From the NCBI RefSeq assembly GCF_902459585.1, contig NZ_CABPSC010000009.1:124001-188000 (forward strand): a DNA stretch of 64,000 nt, in the 5' to 3' direction. Below the pieces are notes generated by a model that saw only the letters and a program-made list of their open reading frames with translations, searched no databases and was not told the DNA's origin. The position numbers and the translations under genes are program-made. This document shows, piece after piece, positions 47,760-57,971 of the stretch. How positions within the stretch are numbered: position 1 is the stretch's first letter; each line of letters begins with the position of its first letter. The DNA comes from Pandoraea nosoerga. GTDB lineage: Bacteria; Pseudomonadota; Gammaproteobacteria; Burkholderiales; Burkholderiaceae.

Positions 47760-50700
47760 TTAACGTTGCAGCGCCTCCCACACCTTGTGCAGGCGCTTGA
47801 CGGATACGGGCATCGGCGTGCGCAATTCCTGCGCGAAGAGCGATACGCGCAGTTCTTCGAGCAGCCAGCGGAACTCGTCCAACCGGGCGTCGTCGTGATC
47901 GCGCCGTTGCGACGTGGCGCGCTGCCAGTTCTGCAACAGCGGCGCGAGCTCGTTCATGGCGCGAGCGTCGCGCGACGGATCGGCCTTGAGCTTGTCGATG
48001 CGCGCGGCCATCGCCTTGAGGTAGCGAGGGAAATGCGCCAGTTGCGCATAAGGCGTGTCGATCAGGAAGCGCTTGCCGACCAGCCGCTGCAACTGCGCCA
48101 TCAGGTCGGCATGGGCCTGCGCGAACGGCCTGGCCTGTGCGAGCTTTTTCTGCAACGCGGCGTACTCGGCGAGAATCTGCCCCGCCAGCCGCGCGATTTC
48201 CTGCGCGAGCAGCGTGAGCCGCCCTCGCCCTTCGTCCTTGCGCGCGACGAACGACGCGTTGTCGCTCGGCCAAGGCTGCTGAAGACATGCGCGTTCGAGC
48301 GCCAGGTCCACGATCTGCGCACGCAGTTCTTCCTGCGTGCCCAGATTCATGTATTGCATCGCCATCTGTTGCAGGCCCGGAATGTTCTTTTCCAGATACT
48401 TCACCTGCTCGCGCAGCTGGATCGCGAAGAGTCTGCGCAGCCCGGCGCGATGCTGACGCTGCGCCTCGTCCGGATCGTCGAACACCTCCAGATCGCAGTG
48501 ATCGCCGCGATCGACGAGCGCCGGATAGCCGAACAGGATCTGCCCGCCCCGCCGTATCTCGAGCATCTCCGGCAACTCGCCGAAACTCCACGTCGTGAGA
48601 TTGTCGTAGCGGCCCGGCTCGACAGCCGCAGCCGGCGCCCCCGAAGACGCCTTCTGCCCGCGGGCTGGCACCTTGCCGCCCGCCGGGCCGGCCTGCGGCG
48701 CAGATATCCGGGCCTCGCCCGCGACGTTGCCGGTCGGCGTCGTACCACTCCTTGCCGCCAGCGCCTGGAACGTGCGCTGCGCCTGCTGGCCGAGTTCGGC
48801 GCGCAACTGCGCGAGATTGCGCCCCATGCCGAGCTGACGCCCGTGCTCGTCGATCACCTTGAAGTTCATCGACAGATGCGCCGGCAGCATTTCGAGCTTG
48901 AAGTCGCTCGGCCTGAGCATGACGCCTGTCGCTTCGCGCGCGTCGGCAATCACTGCGTCGAGCAGCGCCCCCTGTCCGAACGTGGCGCGATCGACGAAAC
49001 CGGCCGCGTATTCCGGCAAGGGCACGAAGTGGCGCCGCAGTTTCTGCGGCAGCGACTTCATCAGCAGATGGACCTTCTCCTTGAGCATGCCCGGCACGAG
49101 CCATTCGCACCGGCGCGCATCGACCTGGTTCAGGGCATACAGCGGCACCGCGAGCGTGACCCCGTCACGCGGCGACCCCGGCTCGAAGTGGTACGTGAGC
49201 GCCATTTCCACGCCCGCGATCGCCGTCTTCTTCGGGAACAGGTCGGTCGTGACGCCGGCGGCCTCGTGACGCATCAGGTCCTCGCGCTCCAGGAACAGCA
49301 ACCGGGGCGCTCCCCTGGCCGTCTCGCGATACCAATGCTCGAAGCCCGCGCCGTCGTACAGGCCGGCGGGCACATGCGCGTCGTAGTACGCGTAGATCAG
49401 TTCGTCGTCGACGAGCACGTCCTGCCGACGCGACTTGTGTTCGAGCTGCTCGATATCGGCGATGAGCTTGCGGTTGTGCGCATAGAACGGGAGCTTCGTC
49501 TCCCATTCGCCTTCCACGAGCGCGCTGCGCAGGAATATCTCGCGCGCGCGGCGCGGATCGCGCGGACCGAAGTTCATGCGCCGGCGCGCGTAGATGGTGA
49601 GCCCGTAGAGCGTGCCACGTTCGTAGGCGACGACCTGCGCGGCCTTCTTCTCCCAATGCGCGTCGGACAACGACGTCTTCACGAGGTGCCTGCCCACGCG
49701 CTCGATCCATTCGGGCTCGATGCGCGCAACGCAGCGTGCGTACAGACGGCTGGTCTCGACGAGCTCGCCGGCCATGACCCAGCGCCCGGCTTTCTTCACG
49801 AGCGACGAGCCCGGCCAGATATGAAACTTGATGCCATGCGCGCCGAGGAAGTGGGGATCGTCGTCGGCCTTGCAGCCGATGTTGCCCAGCAACCCGGCGA
49901 GCAGCGCCAGGTGCACCTGCTCATAGGTGGCCTCGGTCTCGCTGATGCGCCAGCCCTGCTCGCGCACGACCGTGAGGAGTTGGCTGTGGACGTCGCGCCA
50001 TTCACGCAGGCGCAACTGCGAGAGGAAGTTGTCGCGGCACGCCTGCGCGAGCAGGCGGTTCGACTTCTTGTGCGCGATGGCTTGCTCGAACCAGTGCCAG
50101 ATCTTCAGCCACGAGAGGAATTCGCTGCGCTCGTCGGCAAACTTGCGATGCGCGTTGTCGGCGGCGTCCTGCGCCTCGATCGGCCGGTCGCGCGGGTCCT
50201 GCACCGCCAGCGCACTCGCGATGATGAGCACTTCGCGCAGCGACTGGTGATCGCGCGCGGCGAGGATCATGCGGCCAACGCGCGGGTCGAGCGGCAGGCG
50301 CGCCAGCTCGCGGCCCAGCGGCGTGAGCTGATTGGCGTCGTCGACCGCGCCCAGTTCGTTGAGCAACTGGTAGCCGTCGGCGATGGCGCGTCCGGGCGGC
50401 GGCTCGATGAACGGAAATTCCTCGACCTTCGCGAGCCGCAGCGACTGCATGCGCAGAATGACCGCGGCGAGCGACGAGCGCAGGATCTCCGGGTCGGTGA
50501 AACGCGCACGCGACTGGAAATCCGTTTCGTCGTACAGGCGAATGCAAACACCGTCGGCCACGCGCCCGCATCGGCCGGCGCGCTGGTTGGCGGCGGCCTG
50601 CGAAATCGGTTCGATCTGCAGCTGCTCGACCTTGTTGCGGTACGAATAGCGCTTCACGCGCGCGGTGCCCGCGTCGACCACGTAGCGAATGCCAGGCACG

Positions 50701-51845
50701 GTGAGCGACGTTTCGGCCACGTTCGTGGCGAGCACGATGCGCCGGGCGTTCGACGGCTTGAACACGCGCTCCTGCTCGGCGGCCGACAGCCGCGCGTATA
50801 GCGGCAGAATTTCGGTGTGCGGCGGATGGTGCTTGCGCAGCGACTCGGCGGCCTCGCGAATTTCGCGCTCGCCGGGCAGGAAGACCAGCACGTCGCCGGG
50901 GCCTTCGCGGCAGAGTTCGTCGACGGCGTCGACGATGCCGTCCATCAGATCGCGTTCGCGGTCCCTGGCGCTCGCCCGGCCGGCCTCGCGCCCATCACGT
51001 CCATCCCGCCCCTGCGCGGCGGCGATGCGCGCATCGTCCTGGATTGGCCGGTAGCGCACTTCGACCGGGTAGAGACGGCCGCTCACCTCGATGACGGGCG
51101 CCGGGCGCAGATTGTCCCCCTCGCCCGTGCCGAAATGGCGCGCGAAGCGCTCGGCGTCGATGGTGGCCGAGGTGATGATCACCTTGAGATCGGGTCGGCG
51201 CGGCAGCAGTTGCTTGAGATAGCCGAGCAGGAAGTCGATGTTCAGGCTGCGCTCGTGGGCCTCGTCGATGATGATCGTGTCGTAGGCGCGCAACAGCGGA
51301 TCGGTCTGCGTCTCGGCGAGCAGAATGCCGTCGGTCATGAGCTTGACCGAGGCACCTCCCGAGAGCGTATCGTTGAAGCGGACCTTGAAGCCGACGATTT
51401 CGCCCAGCGGCGTGTTCAGTTCCTCGGCGATGCGGCGCGCGGTGGCCGAGGCCGCGATACGGCGCGGCTGCGTGTGGCCGATCAGGCCGGTGCCGCCCGC
51501 GCCGAGGCCGCGGCCGAGTGCGAGGCAGATTTTGGGAAGCTGCGTGGTCTTGCCCGAGCCGGTCTCACCGCTCACGATCACGACCTGGTGCCCGGCAATG
51601 GCGCGCGCGATTTCTTCGCGGCGGCCGGACACGGGCAGCGCCTCGGGGAAGGTGATTTCAGGCACGCGATTGGCGGCGGCCTGCCGGGCGGCGAGTCGTT
51701 CGGCCTCGCGCGCGGCGCGCTCCGCCAGCGTGGCGCGAGTTCCGGGCGCCGCCGCCGTTTGCCGTGCGGGACCGCGCGTGTGCCCCGGCGCCGTCACTTT
51801 CGGCTTCGGGGGCTTCGATTGTCGATTTCGTTCATCACTTGCCAT
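47760..51845 (-). CDS. hrpA: ATP-dependent RNA helicase HrpA
   Basis: A large DEAH-box helicase linked to rescue of stalled ribosomes and mRNA processing. The 1361 residues have Walker A GETGSGKTT (93-101), the DEAH box in IIIDEAHERSLNIDF (about 195), helicase motifs QRAGRCGRV and the HA2/OB domains. The long C-terminal DUF3418 region typical of bacterial HrpA follows. E. coli HrpA is about 1300 residues. Divergent from argA; the starts are only 44 bp apart and share a symmetric -10 element. Confidence 0.96.
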   Translation of the reverse strand: MASDERNRQSKPPKPKVTAPGHTRGPARQTAAAPGTRATLAERAAREAERLAARQAAANRVPEITFPEALPVSGRREEIARAIAGHQVVIVSGETGSGKTTQLPKICLALGRGLGAGGTGLIGHTQPRRIAASATARRIAEELNTPLGEIVGFKVRFNDTLSGGASVKLMTDGILLAETQTDPLLRAYDTIIIDEAHERSLNIDFLLGYLKQLLPRRPDLKVIITSATIDAERFARHFGTGEGDNLRPAPVIEVSGRLYPVEVRYRPIQDDARIAAAQGRDGRDGREAGRASARDRERDLMDGIVDAVDELCREGPGDVLVFLPGEREIREAAESLRKHHPPHTEILPLYARLSAAEQERVFKPSNARRIVLATNVAETSLTVPGIRYVVDAGTARVKRYSYRNKVEQLQIEPISQAAANQRAGRCGRVADGVCIRLYDETDFQSRARFTDPEILRSSLAAVILRMQSLRLAKVEEFPFIEPPPGRAIADGYQLLNELGAVDDANQLTPLGRELARLPLDPRVGRMILAARDHQSLREVLIIASALAVQDPRDRPIEAQDAADNAHRKFADERSEFLSWLKIWHWFEQAIAHKKSNRLLAQACRDNFLSQLRLREWRDVHSQLLTVVREQGWRISETEATYEQVHLALLAGLLGNIGCKADDDPHFLGAHGIKFHIWPGSSLVKKAGRWVMAGELVETSRLYARCVARIEPEWIERVGRHLVKTSLSDAHWEKKAAQVVAYERGTLYGLTIYARRRMNFGPRDPRRAREIFLRSALVEGEWETKLPFYAHNRKLIADIEQLEHKSRRQDVLVDDELIYAYYDAHVPAGLYDGAGFEHWYRETARGAPRLLFLEREDLMRHEAAGVTTDLFPKKTAIAGVEMALTYHFEPGSPRDGVTLAVPLYALNQVDARRCEWLVPGMLKEKVHLLMKSLPQKLRRHFVPLPEYAAGFVDRATFGQGALLDAVIADAREATGVMLRPSDFKLEMLPAHLSMNFKVIDEHGRQLGMGRNLAQLRAELGQQAQRTFQALAARSGTTPTGNVAGEARISAPQAGPAGGKVPARGQKASSGAPAAAVEPGRYDNLTTWSFGELPEMLEIRRGGQILFGYPALVDRGDHCDLEVFDDPDEAQRQHRAGLRRLFAIQLREQVKYLEKNIPGLQQMAMQYMNLGTQEELRAQIVDLALERACLQQPWPSDNASFVARKDEGRGRLTLLAQEIARLAGQILAEYAALQKKLAQARPFAQAHADLMAQLQRLVGKRFLIDTPYAQLAHFPRYLKAMAARIDKLKADPSRDARAMNELAPLLQNWQRATSQRRDHDDARLDEFRWLLEELRVSLFAQELRTPMPVSVKRLHKVWEALQR

Positions 51846-51853
51846 GGGCGCGC

Positions 51854-51863
51854 ATTATATAAT
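51854..51863. promoter_or_regulatory. Symmetric -10 element shared by hrpA and argA
   Basis: The palindrome attatataat contains TATAAT on both strands. It is 9 bp from the hrpA ATG (51845) and 27 bp from the argA ATG (51890). No good -35 is seen on either side. It is the only promoter-like sequence in the 44-bp gap. Confidence 0.6.
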
Positions 51864-51869
51864 CTGCGC

Positions 51870-51896
51870 ATGTTTGCGCACGTACACTCATGCTGA
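51870..51896 (+). CDS. Possible 8-codon upstream frame overlapping argA start
   Basis: ATG at 51870 opens an eight-residue frame (MFAHVHSC) whose TGA at 51894-51896 overlaps the argA start region. The first base falls where transcription from the symmetric -10 would begin, so it could be a leaderless leader peptide coupled to argA. This rests on position alone and may be chance. Confidence 0.25.
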   Translation: MFAHVHSC

Positions 51897-53239
51897 CCGA
51901 ACCCGACCCCGCCGTACAAGACGAAGAGACCGCCCGCCAGGCCCAGTTCGTGGACTGGCTGCGCTCGGTTGCCCCCTACATCCACGCATTTCGCGACAAG
52001 ACGTTCGTCGTCGCCTTCGGCGGTGAGCTGGTCGCCGCCGGCGGGCTCGACTCCCTGATCCAGGACGTCGCCCTCCTGTGCGCCATGGGCATGCACATCG
52101 TGCTGGTGCACGGCTCGAGGCCGCAGGTCGAAGAGCAGATGCGCCTGCGACATATCGAGTCGCACTTCGCCCAGCAAATGCGCATCACGGACGCCGCGGC
52201 GCTCGAGGCGGTGAAGGAAGCGGCGGGCGAGTTGCGGCTGGACATCGAGGCGTCGATCAGCCAGGGCCTGCCGAACACGCCCATGGGCAACGCGCGCATC
52301 AGCGTGGTCTCGGGCAACTTCGTCACCGGCCGACCGGTCGGTATCGTCGACGGCGTCGACTTCCAGCATACGGGCGTGGTCCGCAAGGTGGACGCGGAAT
52401 CGATTCGCCTCTCGCTCGCCAACGGCAAGATCGTGCTGCTCTCACCGCTCGGCTTCTCGCCGACGGGTCAGTCGTTCAACCTCACGATGGAAGACGTGGC
52501 TTCGTCGGCGGCCATCGCGCTGCGCGCCGACAAGCTGATCTTCATTACCGAGACGCCCGGCATTCTCAACGAATACAACGAGCTGCAGCGCGAGCTCACG
52601 CTCGAAGACGCGCAGCGCATGCAGTCGCAAGGCACGCTGGACCGCGATTCGGCGTTCTACCTGAAGTACGCCACGCGCGCTTGCCGGGCCGGCGTGGCCC
52701 GCGCCCATATCGTGCCGTTCGCGCTCGACGGCAGCATGCTGCTCGAACTGTTTTCGCACGACGGCGTGGGCACCATGATCTCTTACGAGAATCTCGAGAG
52801 CCTGCGTGAAGCGACGATCGACGACGTCGGCGGCATTCTCCAACTGATCGAACCGCTCGAAGCGGACGGCACGCTCGTGCGCCGCGGCCGCCACCAGCTC
52901 GAGCGCGATATCGACCACTTCTCGGTCATCGAGCACGACGGGCGTCTGTTCGGCTGCGCCGCGCTCTATCCGTACCCGACCGAGCGCATCGGCGAGATGG
53001 CCTGCCTCACGGTCGACCCGGAAGCGCAGGGCTCCGGCGACGGCGAACGGCTGCTCAAACACATCGAGCAGCGCGCCCGGGCGCGCGGACTGGAACGCCT
53101 GTTCGTGCTTACCACGCGCACCGAGCACTGGTTCCTCAAGCGAGGCTTCGTCAAGGCCGGCGTGGACGACCTGCCCGCCGACCGCCGCCGCCTCTATAAC
53201 TGGCAGCGCCGCTCGCTGGTGCTGATCAAGAAACTGTAA
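51890..53239 (+). CDS. argA: N-acetylglutamate synthase
   Basis: Catalyses the first step of arginine synthesis, acetylating glutamate with acetyl-CoA. The 449 residues have the amino-acid-kinase-like domain (about 25-290; VVAFGGELVAAGGLDSLIQD, IVLVHGSRPQVEEQM), which in this family binds feedback arginine. A C-terminal GNAT acetyltransferase domain follows (about 300-449; ACLTVDPEAQGSGDGERLLKH). No Shine-Dalgarno is visible, and the leader from the likely promoter would be about 20 nt. Confidence 0.95.
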   Translation: MLTEPDPAVQDEETARQAQFVDWLRSVAPYIHAFRDKTFVVAFGGELVAAGGLDSLIQDVALLCAMGMHIVLVHGSRPQVEEQMRLRHIESHFAQQMRITDAAALEAVKEAAGELRLDIEASISQGLPNTPMGNARISVVSGNFVTGRPVGIVDGVDFQHTGVVRKVDAESIRLSLANGKIVLLSPLGFSPTGQSFNLTMEDVASSAAIALRADKLIFITETPGILNEYNELQRELTLEDAQRMQSQGTLDRDSAFYLKYATRACRAGVARAHIVPFALDGSMLLELFSHDGVGTMISYENLESLREATIDDVGGILQLIEPLEADGTLVRRGRHQLERDIDHFSVIEHDGRLFGCAALYPYPTERIGEMACLTVDPEAQGSGDGERLLKHIEQRARARGLERLFVLTTRTEHWFLKRGFVKAGVDDLPADRRRLYNWQRRSLVLIKKL

Positions 53240-53460
53240 CGGTGAACGGGGCGGCCGGCACGCGCGATGCAACGCGTCTCTTGTGTTGCGCCTCGCTGCC
53301 CCCATATCCCGCTATCGACGATCGACGGACAGATCCACCGGCCGATCGGGAATGACACACCCGCGCGGGCAGGCGCGGCCAGTCTGCACCGCCACCGCCC
53401 GATAACGCGGCAACCCACTTTGTTGCCATCCGGCATACCACGATTACGAAGGAGTTCCCC

Positions 53461-53736
53461 ATGGCCCGCATGGTCCAATGCGTCAAACTCGGCAAAGAAG
53501 CCGAAGGTCTCGATTTCCCGCCGATGCCCGGCGAACTCGGCAAACGCCTCTGGGAAAGCGTCTCCAAGGAAGCGTGGGCCGGGTGGCTCAAGCAACAGAC
53601 GATGCTCATCAACGAGAATCGCCTGAACATGGCCGACCCGCGCGCACGCCAGTACCTCGTCAAGCAAACCGAAAAGTACTTCTTCGGCGAAGGCGCCGAC
53701 GTCGCGCAAGGGTACGTACCGCCGGCGTCGGAATAA
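53461..53736 (+). CDS. yggX: Fe(2+)-trafficking / oxidative damage protection protein YggX
   Basis: A 91-residue cytosolic protein that protects iron-sulfur clusters. The start is clear ([19 protein letters not shown]) with the conserved Cys7, and the WxxW-like helix segment and [18 protein letters not shown] are present. AAGGAG sits upstream. Length is usual for the family. It stands alone after argA (221-bp gap, in which I see nothing) and before a tandem repeat and terminator. Confidence 0.95.
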   Translation: MARMVQCVKLGKEAEGLDFPPMPGELGKRLWESVSKEAWAGWLKQQTMLINENRLNMADPRARQYLVKQTEKYFFGEGADVAQGYVPPASE

Positions 53737-53828
53737 ACCAGGGCCGGGCATCGTCTAGCTACCCAGCCCCGAAGGCCTCCCCCGGACATCAGCCGGACAT
53801 CAACCGGACTCGCGGCAAAAAGGACTGC

Positions 53829-53893
53829 CGATCGGGGGCGATCGGGGGGCGATCGGGGGGCGATTGAGGAGCGATTGACGAGCGATTGAGGGC
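53829..53893. repeat. 11-bp tandem repeat after yggX
   Basis: Six units: three of cgatcgggggg (the first one base shorter) then three of the cgattgaggag type, indicating two-stage amplification. Located between yggX and its terminator. Confidence 0.8.
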
Positions 53894-53936
53894 GCCGATC
53901 CGTCCCCGCACTCGCACACAGCGCCTTCCGTCAAAA

Positions 53937-53977
53937 GCAAAAGGCTGAGTTCCCGGATTTCGGGCTCAGCCTTTTGC
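53937..53977. terminator. Terminator between convergent yggX and the zinc-ribbon gene
   Basis: Perfect 13-bp arms gcaaaaggctgag and ctcagccttttgc, with an inner cccg/cggg stem. The embedded A/T tracts allow function in both directions. Confidence 0.8.
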
Positions 53978-54006
53978 TCTGCGCTCGATCGCCTGGGGCG
54001 GCGTCG

Positions 54007-55074
54007 CTATGCGGCGCTCACTGCACCTCCTGCGCCACTACCCGCCGAACGCGCCCCGCAGTGATGGCAGAAGTGCGCGAACGCGTTCTTTCGCGTGGTG
54101 CACGTCCCGCAACGATCGAACAAACAGATGCCGCAGTGCACGCAGAAGTCGCGCTCGACATCGTCGAGCTTTACCGGCCGCTCACAACCCGGACACACCG
54201 ATTTCGCCAGACGCGCTTGCGCCAGATCGTATGACAACGTCTTGCGCCGCTCCTCGTCCGGCAACTGCTCTTCCGCCTTCTGGCGCGCCAGATATCGCTG
54301 CAGCGAGACGATCGCATAGCGGCCGATCAATACCGTCAGCACAATCCCCACAAGGTAGCGCACGTAGCCGCCATAGTCCGGCAGATACGGCACCAGCTCG
54401 ACGAAGAATGCGAACAGCGCGAAAAAGATGAAACCCCAGACGAACGGCCACCACGTGCTCTTGCGCTGACGCACGAACAGCCAGCCCGCTACCGCCAGCA
54501 GCGGCAAGGTCAGCGCCAGACGAATGCCGAAGACCTTCAACTCCCGCGCGTGCTGCATGGCGGCCAACTGCTCACCGGCCGCCGTGTTGAGCGCATCGCG
54601 CGCATTGCGCGCCGACTGGACGCTGCGTTGCGCATCGAGCTGTTTGGCTTCAAGACCGTCGACCTGCGTCTGCGCATCGCGCTCGGCCGCCTTGAGCGCG
54701 TCGAGCGCTCGCGTGCGCGACACGAGCTCGGCATCCTGGCTGGCCTGCGCCGTGGCCGTGCGCGTGGCGACCCAGTCGTTGAACGACTCGCGCGCGTTGC
54801 GATACGCCGTGCTGCGCGCCTTGAGCTGAAGACGCGCCGTCTCCAGTTGGCTCGCCACATCTTCGAGCTGCGTCTGCGCCTGCCTGATGGCCGCATCCGC
54901 GCGCCGCGCCTGCACCGGGTCCACGAAGGATTCGAGCGTCGGCGCCTGCGCCACGCCCGGCAACTGATCGACGACGAGACCGCCAAGACCGATCAGGAAC
55001 GCCGCAAACAGCACGGCAATCAGCCACAGTCCTCGACGGAACCAGGTTTCGGGAAGACGACGCGATCCAGCCAT
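54007..55074 (-). CDS. Membrane protein with coiled coil and C-terminal zinc ribbon
   Basis: I do not recognise a named family for this 355-residue protein. Order of parts: a membrane segment at about 14-34, a long Ala/Gln/Arg-rich coiled coil (about 50-165), and three hydrophobic segments at about 183-200, 208-227 and 235-252. A cytoplasmic Cys-rich module follows (about 293-340: CPGC, CVHC, GIC, CGTC, CHHC; nine cysteines), which looks like a double zinc ribbon. The tail is Gly/Ala-rich. The coiled coil would lie in the periplasm and the zinc module inside. Gene order gives no clear role; 15 bp after rpiA. Confidence 0.8.
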   Translation of the reverse strand: MAGSRRLPETWFRRGLWLIAVLFAAFLIGLGGLVVDQLPGVAQAPTLESFVDPVQARRADAAIRQAQTQLEDVASQLETARLQLKARSTAYRNARESFNDWVATRTATAQASQDAELVSRTRALDALKAAERDAQTQVDGLEAKQLDAQRSVQSARNARDALNTAAGEQLAAMQHARELKVFGIRLALTLPLLAVAGWLFVRQRKSTWWPFVWGFIFFALFAFFVELVPYLPDYGGYVRYLVGIVLTVLIGRYAIVSLQRYLARQKAEEQLPDEERRKTLSYDLAQARLAKSVCPGCERPVKLDDVERDFCVHCGICLFDRCGTCTTRKNAFAHFCHHCGARSAGSGAGGAVSAA

Positions 55075-55089
55075 CCTGCCCTCCGGCGA

Positions 55090-55782
55090 TCAGCTCTTGT
55101 AGTCGATGGTGCGCACGCCTTGCGGCGTGCCCATGAGCGTGATGTCGGCGCCGCGCTGCGCGAAGAGGCCGACCGTCACCACGCCCGGGATCTGATTGAC
55201 CTGCGTCTCGAACGCGACGGGGTCGAGGATCTGCAGACCGTGCACGTCGAGGATCGCGCAGCCGTTGTCGGTCACATACGGGCTGCCGTCGGCCCGCACG
55301 CGTGCCTGCGGCTTGCCGCCGAGCGCCGCCAGCGCGCGCGCGACGCTCGCCTGCGCCATGGGGATGACTTCGACGGGCAGCGGGAACACGCCGAGCACGG
55401 CCACTTCCTTGGAAGCGTCGACCACGCAGACGAATTCCCTGGCCACGGACGCGACGATCTTCTCGCGCGTGAGCGCGCCGCCGCCGCCCTTGACCATATG
55501 GCCGAGCGCGTTGATTTCATCGGCCCCGTCCACATAGACGGGCAGGCTCTCGATCTGGTTGAGGTCGAACACTTCGATGCCATGCTTGCGCAGGCGCTCG
55601 GTGCTCGCTTCGGAACTGGAGACCGCGCCGCGATATCGGCCCTTGTGCGCGGCCAGCGCGTCGATGAAGCAATTGGCCGTGGAGCCGGTGCCCACGCCGA
55701 TCACGCTGCCCTCGGGCACGTGTTGGTTCACATAGTCGGCGGCTGCCTGGCCGACCAAGCGTTTGAGTTCGTCCTGGGTCAT
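55090..55782 (-). CDS. rpiA: Ribose-5-phosphate isomerase A
   Basis: Interconverts ribose-5-phosphate and ribulose-5-phosphate in the pentose phosphate pathway. The 230 residues (ATG 55782; a TTG five codons upstream is possible) contain the phosphate loop [15 protein letters not shown], the catalytic DGADEI and [12 protein letters not shown] segments, and a normal C-terminus. Divergent from tal, another pentose phosphate gene, so the two may share regulation. A membrane protein gene follows 15 bp downstream. Confidence 0.96.
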   Translation of the reverse strand: MTQDELKRLVGQAAADYVNQHVPEGSVIGVGTGSTANCFIDALAAHKGRYRGAVSSSEASTERLRKHGIEVFDLNQIESLPVYVDGADEINALGHMVKGGGGALTREKIVASVAREFVCVVDASKEVAVLGVFPLPVEVIPMAQASVARALAALGGKPQARVRADGSPYVTDNGCAILDVHGLQILDPVAFETQVNQIPGVVTVGLFAQRGADITLMGTPQGVRTIDYKS

Positions 55783-56010
55783 GGGGAATTCCGGCAAAGT
55801 TTGGTAAAGTCGGAAGTTTACCGGAGTCGGACGGGACGCGCCGTATTTCGTGGCCCCGCGCCTCTCGCACGTCAGCGGCAGGCCGCATTTGGCCAGCCCC
55901 CGTCATCGAGACTCGACGCTCGACTCCTGCCGTCCCGCGCCGGTCGCGTCCCCCTCTGTCGGGTGCGCTCGGCATCATGTCACGCAATGCACTGTCGCAA
56001 GGCCGCTCTC

Positions 56011-56961
56011 ATGAACCTGCTCGACCAGCTCAAACGCCACACGATCGTCGTCGCCGATACGGGTGACTTTCAGGCGATGGCCGCCTACAAGCCGCAGGAC
56101 GCCACCACAAACCCCTCGCTGATTCTGGGCGCGGTGCAAAAGGACGCCTACCGGCCGATCCTCACGCGCGTGGTCGGCGAGCATCGCGCCGAGTCCACCG
56201 ACGAAATCATCGACCGTCTGCTGATCGCGTTCGGGCGCGAAATCCTCGACATCGTGCCTGGGCGCGTGTCGACCGAGGTGGATGCACGGCTGTCGTTCGA
56301 CACTGCGGGCACGGTCGCCCGCGCGCGCAAGCTCATCGCAATGTACGAAGCGCAGGGCATCGAGCGCGAACGCGTACTCGTCAAGATTGCGTCGACGTGG
56401 GAAGGCATCCGCGCGGCCGAAATCCTCGAGCGCGAGAACATCCGCTGCAACATGACGCTGCTCTTCTGCCTCGTGCAGGCGGCCGCCTGCGCCGAAGCCG
56501 GTGCGCGGCTGATCTCCCCGTTCGTCGGCCGCATCTACGATTGGCACAAGAAATCGGCAGGCGCGAATTGGGACGAGGCGGCGAACGCCGGCGCGAACGA
56601 TCCCGGCGTGCGCTCCGTCTCGGCCATCTACCGCTACTACAAGCACTTCGGTTACGAAACGGAAGTCATGGGCGCCAGCTTCCGCTCGACGGGGCAAATC
56701 CTCGCGCTGGCCGGCTGCGATCTGCTCACGATCAGCCCGGCGCTGCTCGAACAACTGCACACGACCGAAGGCGAAGTCAAGCGCGAGTTGGATCCGAAGG
56801 CAGCCCGCGAGGCCGTGATCGATCGCGTGAAGACGGACGAGCCGTCCTTCCGCTTGCAGCTCAACGACGACGCGATGGCCACCGAAAAGCTCGCCGAAGG
56901 CATTCGCGCATTCGCCGCGGACGCCATCAAGCTCGAAGCGCTGATCGACGCGGCACGCTAG
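56011..56961 (+). CDS. tal: Transaldolase
   Basis: Transfers a dihydroxyacetone unit between sugar phosphates in the non-oxidative pentose phosphate pathway. The 316-residue TIM-barrel enzyme (ATG 56011, [20 protein letters not shown]) has the Schiff-base lysine K125 in [13 protein letters not shown]. The classic [10 protein letters not shown] and [15 protein letters not shown] segments are present. An ATG at 55986 would add eight residues. Convergent with rlmB across a 36-bp gap that can form an imperfect hairpin (56962-56989). Confidence 0.96.
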   Translation: MNLLDQLKRHTIVVADTGDFQAMAAYKPQDATTNPSLILGAVQKDAYRPILTRVVGEHRAESTDEIIDRLLIAFGREILDIVPGRVSTEVDARLSFDTAGTVARARKLIAMYEAQGIERERVLVKIASTWEGIRAAEILERENIRCNMTLLFCLVQAAACAEAGARLISPFVGRIYDWHKKSAGANWDEAANAGANDPGVRSVSAIYRYYKHFGYETEVMGASFRSTGQILALAGCDLLTISPALLEQLHTTEGEVKRELDPKAAREAVIDRVKTDEPSFRLQLNDDAMATEKLAEGIRAFAADAIKLEALIDAAR

Positions 56962-56997
56962 GCGCACCCGCCGCTCACGCGGCGTGCGCGGGCGAGC

Positions 56998-57789
56998 TTA
57001 CTTCGCCGGCTTGATCGCCGCGGCTGCCGCGCTCACCGTCGCGCGCTGGCGCACGGCCTCATACAGGCAAACGGCGCTGGCCACGGAGACGTTCAGGCTT
57101 TCGCAGCCGCCGGCCATCGGAATGCGCATCAGCGAGTCGCAGTTCTCGCGCACGAGGCGGCGCATGCCCTCGCCTTCCGCGCCCATCACGATGGCCATCG
57201 GGCCCCTCAGATCGGTGCCGTAGATGTCGGCTGGCGCGTCGTCCGACGTTCCCACCACCCAGATGCCGCGATCCTTGAGCTCGCGCAGCGTGCGCGAGAG
57301 ATTCGTCACCATGATGTACGGCACGGTCTCGGCCGCCCCGCTGGCGACCTTGGCCGCCGTGGCGTTCAGGCCGACGGCGCGATCCTTCGGCGCGATGACG
57401 GCGTGCGCGCCTGCCCCGTCGGCCACGCGCAGGCACGCCCCGAGGTTGTGCGGATCGGTCACGCCGTCGAGCACCAGCAACAGCGGCGGCCCCGAAATGC
57501 CGTCGAGCAACTCGTCCAGATTGAGCGCCAGCGACACTTCCTGCGCCCGCGCGACCACGCCCTGGTGCCGCGACGATCCCGCCATGCCGTCCAGACGTTT
57601 GCCGTCGGCCTGAATCACCTTGATCTTGACGCCCGGCGCGCCCTTGGCCGATTCCACATGCTTCAGGAAATCCGTCATGCGCCGATCGCGGCGGCTCGGG
57701 TCGTAGTAGATCTCCTCGATGCTGCCGGCATCGTGGCGCAGGCGTGCCGTCACGGCGTGAAAGCCGAACAGCAATTTCAGTTGACTCAT
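56998..57789 (-). CDS. rlmB: 23S rRNA (guanosine(2251)-2'-O)-methyltransferase RlmB
   Basis: A SpoU-family (knotted SPOUT) methyltransferase that methylates G2251 in the peptidyl-transferase P loop. The 263 residues start [14 protein letters not shown]. They carry the three SPOUT motifs: [38 protein letters not shown] and [22 protein letters not shown]. It lies 182 bp downstream of rnr on the same strand; rnr-rlmB is a common pair. Confidence 0.95.
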   Translation of the reverse strand: MSQLKLLFGFHAVTARLRHDAGSIEEIYYDPSRRDRRMTDFLKHVESAKGAPGVKIKVIQADGKRLDGMAGSSRHQGVVARAQEVSLALNLDELLDGISGPPLLLVLDGVTDPHNLGACLRVADGAGAHAVIAPKDRAVGLNATAAKVASGAAETVPYIMVTNLSRTLRELKDRGIWVVGTSDDAPADIYGTDLRGPMAIVMGAEGEGMRRLVRENCDSLMRIPMAGGCESLNVSVASAVCLYEAVRQRATVSAAAAAIKPAK

Positions 57790-57971
57790 TTCACATCCTC
57801 AAAATAGCGTGTGCGCGGCTCGCTCGGGCAACGTGGCACTCGAGCGGCACAAAGCACGACGGCGGCGGTGCCCGGTAGGACAACCGCCGCCGCATCAGAC
57901 TCGCGGGCACCACATGCCGCCCGCCGCCGGCACAAGGCGCCCATCTTACTGCAAACATCGCATTGCGCGGT

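Noticed and set aside
54550-56010. Long plus-strand open frame running antisense to the zinc-ribbon and rpiA genes into tal
   Set aside because: It is antisense to two well-supported genes and composed of His/Arg/Ala-rich residues typical of reading GC-rich DNA in the wrong frame. Only the tal part is real.
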